From the NCBI GenBank assembly GCA_009767595.1, contig VSDK01014173.1, positions 135,763 to 199,762 of the forward strand: a DNA stretch of 64,000 nucleotides, read 5' to 3'. Shown here piece after piece: positions 56,474 to 64,000 of this stretch; the first letter of the stretch is position 1, and each line of letters begins with the position of its first letter. The DNA comes from Symbiodinium kawagutii. Its lineage: Eukaryota > Sar > Dinophyceae > Suessiales > Symbiodiniaceae. A program made the position numbers and the translations under genes. The notes below the pieces were generated by a model, which saw only the letters and a program-made list of their open reading frames with translations, ran no database searches and was not told the origin of the DNA.

Positions 56474-57014
56474 AAAGGATTTACAGTAGATTAGATGATG
56501 GTGATGATGGTGATGATGCTCCTGATGAAGACGATGATTGACTTTCACCACCTAACAACTCAACAACTGACTCACGACTCACGACTCATTCTCACGATTT
56601 AGTAACTAGCAATTTAGCCGTAGACTTGTGACACGGTCATTGCATGGCATCGTGGAATTGCTATCAGGATCGAAGCGGGCCCTACTGGAGTACGTCATGA
56701 GGCAACGCCTATCGAGATTAATCAATTCAACGGCGCCAAATAATCAATCAATGGCAATTATTTACTCATTACTCAATGACACATGGAGCTGTCAATAACC
56801 ATATGCAATCCCATATTTGTCAACGCACCAAAAATTGAAGAAGAAAACGCCATCAATAAACAAAAAGACATAACTAAACAAGAAACAAACAGAACTTATG
56901 TAATAAGACCATGAATCATGAGATTGCTAGCTATGAGTTCACAACCTAACAAAGAAAACAAAAACAACACTAAATCCTAGCACGCCACTTCTAGACTACT
57001 AGGTGCTAGGTCAT
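56474..57014 (-). repeat. Right arm of long inverted repeat
   Basis: Inverted copy of 52738-53288; see that entry for landmarks. Confidence 0.85.
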
Positions 57015-57036
57015 CAGACGAAAAGGTTGTAAACAA

Positions 57037-57553
57037 CAATCTCCCGGAAAAAAGGGTTTGCAAACCAACAATCTCCCAGAAAAACGGGCTTGCAAACCAA
57101 CAACCAAACGGGTTTGCAAACCAACAATCTCCTGGAAAAATGGGTTTGTAAACCAACAATCTCCCAGAAAAACGGGTTTGCAAACCAACAATCTCCCTGA
57201 AACACGGATTTGCCAACCAACAATCAAACGGGTTTGCAATTGTAAACCAACAATCTCCGGGAAAAACGGGTTTGCAAACCAACAAATTTGCGGAAAAATG
57301 AGTTTGTTTGCATCATTGTCCTTCAAATTTGATGTTCACCAGAACCCATGGAAAATGAACTAGACCCTCTCCCAGAAAAACGGATTTGTAAACAACAATC
57401 TCCCGAAATTGTTGGCTCGCAAACCCGTTTTTTCAGGAGATTGTTGGTTTACAAACCCATTTTTCAGGGAGATTGTTGGTTTGCAAGCCCGTTTGCTTGT
57501 TGGTTCGCAAACCCGTTTTTCAAGAGATTGTTGGCCTCAAAACCCGTTTTGTC
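57037..57553. repeat. Inverted array of palindromic 32-bp units
   Basis: 57037-57292 holds about seven units of the form GGGTTTGCAAACCAACAATC followed by TCCCNGAAAAAC. 57390-57553 holds about five units in the opposite orientation (GATTGTTGGTTTGCAAACCC). The two halves are separated by a spacer with TCCTTCAAATTTGATGTT, itself repeated at 57552. Each unit carries GCAAACC and GGGTTTGC and can form its own hairpin. Open frames here are repeat artefacts. Confidence 0.85.
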
Positions 57554-57589
57554 CTTCAAATTTGATGTTTCCGGAACCCATGCAAAATG

Positions 57590-57712
57590 AACCCCCCTAC
57601 CAAAATTGACCATCTGAAATGAACCCCCCTACCAAAATTGACCATCTGAAATGAACCCCCCTGCTGAAATTCATCATCCGAAATGAACCCCCCCTTGAAA
57701 ATCCAACCCCCC
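57590..57712. repeat. 32-bp tandem repeat, three to four copies
   Basis: Unit GAACCCCCCTACCAAAATTG plus ACCATCTGAAAT, with the last copies diverged (CTGCTGAAATTCATCATCCG). Confidence 0.9.
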
Positions 57713-57879
57713 TTGCCGCGGTCAATGTTCAACAAAAAGCCCCGCAATGACTTTCATAAAAGAATCCAAAAAACGAAGGAATCAATCAACAAAAATCCAC
57801 AAACGCCTTCCTGCCCTCCAAAAAAAGAACAAATGGTTGCTTATTATCCCCTAGTTAACCCTTGTTGTTGGTTGCTTGA

Positions 57880-58048
57880 AGCCATGACACGGTTGCTTGC
57901 CACCCACGACATCTCTCGCACCGTGCGCCTCCTGCAGTTGGCTGCTGCTGGATGGCACCTCCGCCGAGGCCATGCCGCTTGGCAAGGGCGCAGCCGTCAA
58001 GGCCTCCGCCTGCGGCCCACAGCACACCGTGGTCCGACGATGGGATGA
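57880..58048 (+). CDS. Exon-like island, weak RCC1-like hint
   Basis: GC-rich, open on + in two frames. One reads TRLLATHDISRTVRLLQLAA then AAGWHLRRGHAAWQGR, ending at a TGA at 58046. The other reads GTSAEAMPLGKGAAVKASAC and GPQHTVVRRWDEL; its SACGPQHTVV recalls the ACGxxHT core of RCC1 repeats, but one short match proves nothing. Splice edges are unclear. Confidence 0.25.
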
Positions 58049-58669
58049 ACTAAGAACCAGTACTGGAACCATTTAGTAACCAGAGTGGTTGATTCAATGG
58101 CTGATTAATTGGGACTAACATGGACTGACAATCCCTGTTCTGATTGGGGGGGTGGTGTTGGTTAGGCAAAGCGTAGGTACATTTCAAGCACGCCGACCTC
58201 AGAGACTACACATTGCAGAAACCAACCATCAAAATTTCACTACCAACAGCAGGTTTCAACTCATGCAGCACTCACATGAACGACCCTACAAGATGCAGGT
58301 TTCAACTCTCATAAGCCATTGAGATGAAAATGATACTCCCAACATGGTTTTAAATCAATTTCTCCACCTGCACTTTGTAGGGAGCCGCTTTGCTCTCGCA
58401 GACTTGATTTTTTCAACCCAGAGGCATAATGTAGCAAGTTTGAGGTGCGAGCTTTTGTTTTCCACCAGGCCATTTTCTAGACACGCATGAATAAATCATA
58501 CTACCTATGAGAAGCTACAAATTTCTGAGGTCAACTATTCTGCGGAATTTGTTTGAGACTCCGTTTCTTTCTAATGTCAAGTAGTGCCCATTAATGTCAT
58601 TTTGTGTCAAGTAGTGCAGAAAATACGTAGTGTCGAGAATAGTAGCCAGGAATGTCATTTAGTGTCATC
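58049..58669. other. Unassigned
   Basis: No supported gene. GCAGGTTTCAACTC occurs at 58249 and 58294. The end of the stretch has AGTGTCATTTAGTGTCA words that lead into the composite array. Confidence 0.4.
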
Positions 58670-59966
58670 TAGGAGTGCAACGCAACAAAGACGCAAAGCA
58701 AGACACCAACAGCAAAGCTCTTCAAGACACCAAAATTAGATTAAAACAGCACTAGAAGCAAGATGTAGAGCAAAACGAAAAACACAAAGCAAGACACCAA
58801 CAGCAATGCAAAGCAAAACACCGAAACTGAATGTAATCCAAAAGGAATTAAAGAACACAAGGGAAGCAAGGGAACTAAAGCCAGAGGACCAGCGTTCCCA
58901 AGGGACATGTGCTCGGTGTTTCCCAATGTTGTGGGCGGCTAATGCACGCTACAAAATGGTGAGGCCGCCTTACTTTCACTACAAAATGCATTTCCTACCA
59001 AATTCTTGCATGAGGTTGCAACTCCTGTCACTTGTTCCCAGCAAAACATGGTATAATATGAGTGTCAGCTAGCGCCCTTTACCCGCTAGTTTGCGTAATT
59101 TAATGTCACTTAACGGCAATTAGTCTGAATAAGTGTCAAGTAGCGTCAATTAATCTGATTTTGTGTGAGGTAGTGTCAAATTAGGAGCACAGCACAACAA
59201 AGACGCAAAGCAAGACACCAACAGCAAAGCTCTCCAAGACACCAACATTAGGTTTAAACAGCACTAGAAGCAAGATGTAGAGCAAAACGAAAAACACAAA
59301 GCAAGACACCAACAGCAATGCAAAGCAAAACACTGAAACTGAATGTAATCCAAAAGGAATTTAGTGTCAAGTAGTGTCAATTAATGTTATTTTGTGTGAA
59401 GTAGTGTCAAATTAGGAGCACAGCGCAACAAAGACGCAAAGCAAGACACCAACAGCAAAGCTCTCCAAGACACCAATATTAGGTTTAAACAGCGCTAGAA
59501 GCAAGATGTAGAGCAAAACGAAAAAACACGAAGCAAGACACCAACAGCAATGCAAAGCAAAACGCCGAAACTGAATGTAATTCAAAAGGAATTAAAGAAC
59601 ACAAGGGAATCAAGAGAACTAAAGCCAGAGGACCAGCGTTCCAAAGGGACATGTGCTCGGTGTTTCCCAATGTTGTGGGCGGCTAATGCACGCTACAAAA
59701 TGGTGAGGCCGCCTTACTTTCACTACAAAATGCATTTCCTACCAAATTCTTGCATGAGGTTGCAACTCCTGTCACTTGTTCCCAGCAAAACATGGTATAA
59801 TATGAGTGTCAGCTAGCGCCCTTTACCCGCTAGTTTGCGTAGTTTAATGTCACTTCACGGCAATTAGTCTGAATTAGTGTCAAGTAGCGTCAATTAATGT
59901 TATTTTGTGTGAAGTAGTGCCAAATTAGGAGCACAGCACAACAAAGACGCAAAGCAAGACACCAAA
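58670..59966. repeat. Composite tandem array, A-B-A-b-A-B-A
   Basis: Unit A (~180 bp, with GACGCAAAGCAAGACACCAAC and GCAAGATGTAGAGCAAAACG) occurs at about 58680, 59185, 59425 and, truncated, 59930. Unit B (~335 bp, with GGGCGGCTAATGCACGCTAC and CAGCTAGCGCCCTTTACCCG) occurs at about 58850 and 59595, 744 bp apart and nearly identical. A ~60-bp piece (b) of B's end lies at about 59361. AGTGTCAATTAATG words link the units. The 88-residue frame found in both B copies (58806-59072, 59550-59816) is conserved only because the copies are recent. Confidence 0.85.
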
Positions 59967-59976
59967 ATCCATTCTC

Positions 59977-60295
59977 CTACTCTACTCTATTCTACTCTAC
60001 GATCATCTACTCTACTCTTCTTTACTCTACTCTACTCTAATCTACTCTACTCTACTATATTATACTCTACTCTATTCTCCTATACAATATATGTTCTACT
60101 TTACTCCATTCTACTCTACTCTACTATACTATACTTTACTCTACTCTACTCTTCTCTACTCTACTAAACTCTACTCTAGTATACTCTACTCTACTTTACT
60201 GTACTATACTATACTCTACTCTACTTTACTTCACTCTATTCTCCTCTTCTCTTCTCTTCTCTTCTCTTCTCTACTCTACTCTACTCTACTCTGAC
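59977..60295. repeat. Second (CTACT)n array
   Basis: TACTC pentamers with TTCTC, TATAC and TTTAC variants, as at 46028-46432. Both arrays end next to structured repeats and A/T-rich tracts. Confidence 0.9.
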
Positions 60296-60337
60296 TAGAA
60301 GGTGGCAAAAGGTAGTTTTTTTTTGGGGGGGCCTTAG

Positions 60338-60424
60338 CATTTATATATATATATATATATAGTATGCCTTGCGGAAAAGAAAGTCTGTATATCTTAATAT
60401 ATATATATATATATACATATATAT
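60338..60424. repeat. (AT)n runs
   Basis: Two alternating TA tracts at about 60341-60361 and 60397-60424. Confidence 0.9.
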
Positions 60425-60464
60425 CCCACAATCTAATGAATTAACCATAGTTAAACCATCCACA

Positions 60465-60640
60465 GCTGCTGAATCCCACCGTTCCTGGTGCCGCGGCACA
60501 AAAATGGCAGCAGCCATGCACTCCCGGTGGTGCGACCCCAAGGGCTGAGCCATGATCAGCACCTCGTCTCGAGCCACGTGCCGCCGGCCACCACGTTGCG
60601 GGTGGGTCGTAACGTGGTGATGCGCAGGGGAGTCGTGTGC
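60465..60640. other. Exon-like GC island, strand unresolved
   Basis: The minus frame reads ARDEVLIMAQPLGSHHRECM then AAAIFVPRHQERWDSAAVDG. The + frame after ATCCACAG reads LLNPTVPGAAAQKWQQPCTP. Both are open across ~110 bp. G-rich TGATGG filler follows at 60740-61060, as after other + islands. No family recognised. Confidence 0.35.
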
Positions 60641-61991
60641 AGCTGGGGTTAGTTCACTACGGTTAGTTACGCCCTATAAGGTAGCTGAATTAACACCTAA
60701 AAACCATGGCTAGGGACCACTGACCGGCTCGCCGTGGGGGTGCACATCCAAGTAGGAGTGGTGCATCATGGGTTCAAGGATGGTGGTTCATCCACGAATT
60801 ATGCTTATGATTCTGGATTCATTGTGAATAATGATGGTTAAGTATGGTTCATAATGGATTCGTTGATGGTGTTGTTTAACAATGATAGTTAACATTGGTG
60901 ATTTGCGGATGGTTGATAATGATCAAAATTGATGGTAGAAATGGTGTATATGGGATTCTTTGATGGTTGCTTGATACATTTTGGTTTATGATGGTTCAGA
61001 CTGATAGTAAAACTACTGGCAATGGTAATTGTAAGTAATGATAGTTGTCGGAATTGGTCATAGTATTCAATTTGCTACTAATAATGGTCAGTGAGAATTC
61101 ATGATAATGACAACACTTTTTTTCTTTCGATGATGTGGCATGCATGCATACATGAAATTTGTGACCCTAACTGTCGGCGTTGTGATTAAAAGATCCACAT
61201 AGACATGCATCGCACCAAACCATCAATGAATGATCATCAGCCCCAATTATCATGGATCGCGGAAGCCAAATGTCATGGCTGCGTCCCACTGGTTTCCTAT
61301 CACAATGATGGCTCACAATGAACACCGACACCAACAATGAAATCCTGCCTGCTGAAATGGGCAACCTGACTGGTTAGGGCTTGTTGTAATCCATGGGCTG
61401 GCGGTCCAACTGACAACTGACTGATTTGAAATAGCTGGGAATGAGTTGTTGGTTGTTGTGGGTTGGTGCTGGTTGTTGTTGGCTGTCGTTGGTTGTGTGT
61501 CCTTTGCAAGCCAGCTCATTCACCATATTCGACCATTCATCAGCCAGAATCAACCTCCCGTATCAAACATGCTGAAACATTTCATCTTCTTTTGAAACGC
61601 ATATTGCGCATACAATGCTATGGTTTCGCATTGCATCTAAATTTCCTTCTTGTTGCTCACTCATATCAATCGTGTTTGAACAATATCATTGTCATCATCG
61701 ACTATGACTATAAATGATTCCTGGCATCATTGTAGGATGGTTGCTGCAACAGTCGAACTGTTGGCATCTTCACCTGGCCCTTTCTTGGATCATGGGTGGC
61801 TGAACCAGGATCCTCCATCTCTGCCACGGCACATTGTTGGCCGTGGGAGTACACGTCACCATGAACGCCACCAACCAAACGGACCTCAATTGGTGTCGCC
61901 AGGGGGCTAAATAGCTCACCATCAACCAGCCGAACTAGGGGTAACGGTTGATAAGAAGTAGCACAAGTACAGGTTATACCGGGTTGATATG
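60641..61991. other. G-rich filler and unassigned DNA
   Basis: 60740-61110 is ATGGTTCATAATGG-like. 61440-61500 is GGTTGTTG-rich. 61500-61960 has short frames on both strands. No supported gene. Confidence 0.4.
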
Positions 61992-62088
61992 GTGGTTTCT
62001 CAAAATAGGCGTCCCCCCAATCATCCAGTATTAACATTTAAAGTAGTACATCAACCATTTTGGGGTACCCCTATTTTGAGAAACCACT
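61992..62088 (+). mobile_element. MITE-2 copy, best preserved
   Basis: GTGGTTTCTCAAAATAGG at the left and CCTATTTTGAGAAACCACT at the right form near-perfect terminal inverted repeats over about 20 bp, extending into GGGGTACCCC. The 97-bp element has no frame. Diverged copies lie at 30133, 37353, 40630 and, partially, 7321 and 19880. Confidence 0.75.
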
Positions 62089-62542
62089 GTATGGTCAATA
62101 GTGGTTTACTATGCTTAAGGCTGGCTATTATAGCAAACACTGGTCTGTGAATATTTGATACTTACTGTACCAGTAGTGCTTAACTTAGCAAAAACGCCGT
62201 AGAACTTAGGATGATAGTGGTGCGTAGTGGCTAATGATGGTTAATAACGGGAATCGCGGTTGACAATGATGTCAATCAGCTAATAGTTCACTGTCAGCCC
62301 ATCAGTAATACTGGTTCTGATACTTAACAGTGGGAACCAGCGTTGACATTGTGGTTTTTGAGAGGTTCATATCCAAGATCAAATCTCATCATAAGTAAGG
62401 TTTCAGGAGCCAGCAACACCTACATTTTTATAAATCAACCACTGCTGCTAGTTCAGATGACAAGACCATAGTAACAACCAACATTCATCAACTGCAGCAG
62501 TCAGTTTCATAATTCTTCATGGTTTTAACCAAGCCATGTGAC
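62089..62542. other. Filler, ending C-rich
   Basis: GGTTAATAATGG-type words give way to AACCAACATTCATCAACTG before the next island. Confidence 0.45.
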
Positions 62543-62710
62543 TTACATCAGAGGCACCATCACCATTGCGCCGCCATGTGACGCATCTTTGGCGTCCACG
62601 AAATGAATCAAACAGTAGATGACGCCGGTCATCAGCAGTGGCATCAACAGCATTTTACCTTGGCAAAGCTCTGCCGTTTCGTGTCCGGAAGATCGAGCAT
62701 GGTGAAGCAG
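62543..62710 (-). CDS. Exon-like frame with a membrane segment
   Basis: The minus frame, open from upstream of 62710 to TAA at 62543, reads SSGHETAELCQGKMLLMPLL then MTGVIYCLIHFVDAKDASHG. It holds a ~20-residue hydrophobic stretch followed by polar residues. The + strand is also GC-rich and partly open. There is no ATG at its beginning, so it would be a terminal exon or a fragment. No family recognised. Confidence 0.3.
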   Translation of the reverse strand: MLHHARSSGHETAELCQGKMLLMPLLMTGVIYCLIHFVDAKDASHGGAMVMVPLM

Positions 62711-63554
62711 AAGGGTCAACAATTGAGTTATCAGTCATAGGGGTTGTACTAACCATGGATATATCATGGGTATATAATCATGGGTAGAGGTAATAAGTTC
62801 TGAGTCGATTCAGTCACAGGTAATGAATCATGGAAGGTCACGGCTCATGGTGAGTCATAGTGCTTGGTAAGTGGACCAACAATGGTTCAGGCCAAAAGTG
62901 CGAGCTCCACCGCTTCGTCATGTTTGAATGATCTTGAATGCTTGACCATGGCAAATGGGTTGAGGGAGACAATGGTTGGCGCATGCAGATACACCCGTTC
63001 AGTTTCTTGTTGTCTACACGGCCTCTGATAGATGAACCTGGCGACGTTGGAAGAAAGCCAGCATCGTGTATAGGTCAATCGTCAAAAGGTGGTTGGGATG
63101 TCCTTACTAATCAACCCAGCGATAGGCCGTACATGTACAAAGCACATGGCTGCCATATCTAATGATGGTTCATTCATGCCTGGAATTGAAGAAAGGGCAA
63201 CACTGTTGTGGATACCCGGTACCGATTATATGCGCTCAATATTTGCTAAGCACACCTCAAGGTGATCGCTCAAATGCAATTCATTACACTAGTCAACTGC
63301 CGACCAGTTGCCGCCAAAGGATTATGATTATTTCGGCTCGGACTATTTCTGCATCCTTCGGTGTACTTTTACATAGCTAGTTGAGAATGCAAGTCCACAC
63401 TTTTGCGTGCAAATGCAGTCACCATGTGGATTTTCCAGCCATGTTCCCAAAAGTCAAGGCTCTCAAGTTGTACTGCCTGGTGATAAGATGTGATAGGCAC
63501 TCCAAATTCATGGCTTCTCGCAGTGCTTTCACGGTGCGGTAGCAGCCTCCATGA
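62711..63554. other. G-rich filler and unassigned
   Basis: 62750-62880 is CATGGGTATATAATCATGGG-like. 62890-63550 has short overlapping frames, the longest being 63369-63623 on minus. Confidence 0.35.
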
Positions 63555-63752
63555 GGGCTTCCGTTCACCTACGACTTGCCCGACGGGCGGGACACCGATG
63601 TGCAAGGGGCTAGGACCGGTCACCGGGGTCGTGGTCGTCCGCGCCCACAGGCAGGCAAATCGCTGGCCTGGAGGGTGTTCGACTTCCAGGCTTCGCTTCT
63701 GATACTTGCCGATGGGATCCCAGTGATTCTCCCGGGGCGCCTGCGTGAACTC
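63555..63752 (+). CDS. Coding-like stretch upstream of in-frame TAA
   Basis: Open between an in-frame TGA and TAA, reading LPFTYDLPDGRDTDVQGART, a basic GHRGRGRPRPQAGK segment resembling an AT-hook, then SLAWRVFDFQASLLILADGI. It is in the same frame as the exon at 63757 but separated from it by the TAA at 63753. It may be a separate exon, or the two parts of a decayed frame. The antisense strand is partly open. Confidence 0.35.
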
Positions 63753-63756
63753 TAAG

Positions 63757-63973
63757 GATTCGTTCTGAGCTTTTCCAAGGTCGGCGCATTTGTCTACAGC
63801 AATCTCCTCATGTCATTCGGTAGTCGTGTCGAGCCTGGCGATGGCACCCTGGCAGAGCCACAGCTGCAGCTCTTCCTGCATGGCCTTGGTCCACCTGCAA
63901 TCGAAGGCAAGGACTGCTGCATGCCCTTGCTTAGAGCAGCCCAGCAGCTTCGTCAAAAAGTTCATCCAGCCAG
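63757..63973 (+). CDS. Putative internal exon with good splice edges
   Basis: 217 bp between AACTCTAAG/G and the donor CCAG/GTATGT at 63974. The frame reads FVLSFSKVGAFVYSNLLMSF, then SRVEPGDGTLAEPQLQLFLH, then LRAAQQLRQKVHPA, with balanced, GC-leaning codons and no low-complexity. It remains open past the donor to the window end. The minus strand (63813-63995) is open but less convincing. The gene continues beyond the window and the product is not recognised. Confidence 0.5.
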
Positions 63974-64000
63974 GTATGTCGGAGGGGCTTTGCAAGGCGT

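Larger units (their letters stand above)
52738..57014. mobile_element. 4.3-kb element with ~540-bp terminal inverted repeats
   Basis: The left arm 52738-53288 and right arm about 56474-57014 are inverted copies over ~540 bp with scattered mismatches and small indels. Both outer ends read ATGACCTAG(T/C)ACCTAGTAGTC inward, and the inner ends meet at CATCTAATCTACT...AAATCCTTT. The ~3.2-kb interior has no recognisable transposase. It contains a few protein-like stretches (for example DEVLKWLKNELHEHDRF near 53735) and a 23-bp minisatellite. It may be a non-autonomous long-TIR transposon (Mutator-like elements often have long TIRs) or an inverted duplication. No target duplication was found. Confidence 0.75.

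Noticed and set aside
56977-57609. Cys/Phe/Gly-rich frames (CWFANPF types) on both strands
   Set aside because: Artefacts of the 32-bp palindromic array.
58806-59816. Conserved 88-residue protein present twice
   Set aside because: The two copies are a recent 744-bp-spaced DNA duplication; similarity covers non-coding DNA equally.

Overview
This window looks like nuclear DNA of a dinoflagellate, most plausibly a Symbiodiniaceae or related Suessiales species. The placement is inference. It rests on very sparse coding signal, long tracts of degenerate ACCATCATTA/TGATGGTT low-complexity DNA, TTTAGGG-like telomeric degenerates, many minisatellites and short inverted-repeat elements, and an intact Ty1/copia retrotransposon with extra domains of a kind I associate with dinoflagellates. 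Nothing bacterial (operons, Shine-Dalgarno sites), organellar or viral was seen.

The one gene identified with confidence is the minus-strand Ty1/copia element at 8419-16495. It has two identical 151-bp LTRs, a polypurine tract, a half-tRNA-Met primer-binding site and a single 2573-residue Gag-Pol reading frame. The domain order is Gag with CCCH and CCHC zinc fingers, protease, a DNA-methyltransferase-like domain, integrase, reverse transcriptase and RNase H. A C-terminal extension follows, with a membrane segment, a coiled coil and a doubled zinc module. The element sits in a (CAT)n microsatellite.

The rest is mostly intron-like or intergenic. Small GC-rich islands of about 50-240 bp have open frames and AG...GT(GAG) edges and probably are exons of host genes. 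The best are at 1841-1970, 3400-3469, 4500-4579, 6624-6758, 18335-18570, 18748-18856, 24494-24543, 31097-31168, 37758-37882, 39219-39337 and 63757-63973. The first four are all on + and phase-compatible, so the retrotransposon may lie antisense inside an intron. No host protein could be named. Low-complexity DNA between islands often starts G-rich (TGATGG) and ends C-rich (CCATCA), so many putative introns could fold on themselves.

From about 45 kb onward the window is dominated by structured repeats: a fold-back and CTACT arrays (45590-46432), a 4.3-kb element with ~540-bp terminal inverted repeats (52738-57014) enclosing a 23-bp minisatellite, an inverted array of palindromic 32-bp units (57037-57553), a composite A/B tandem array (58670-59966) and a second CTACT array. 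Two families of ~100-130 bp inverted-repeat elements are scattered through the window.
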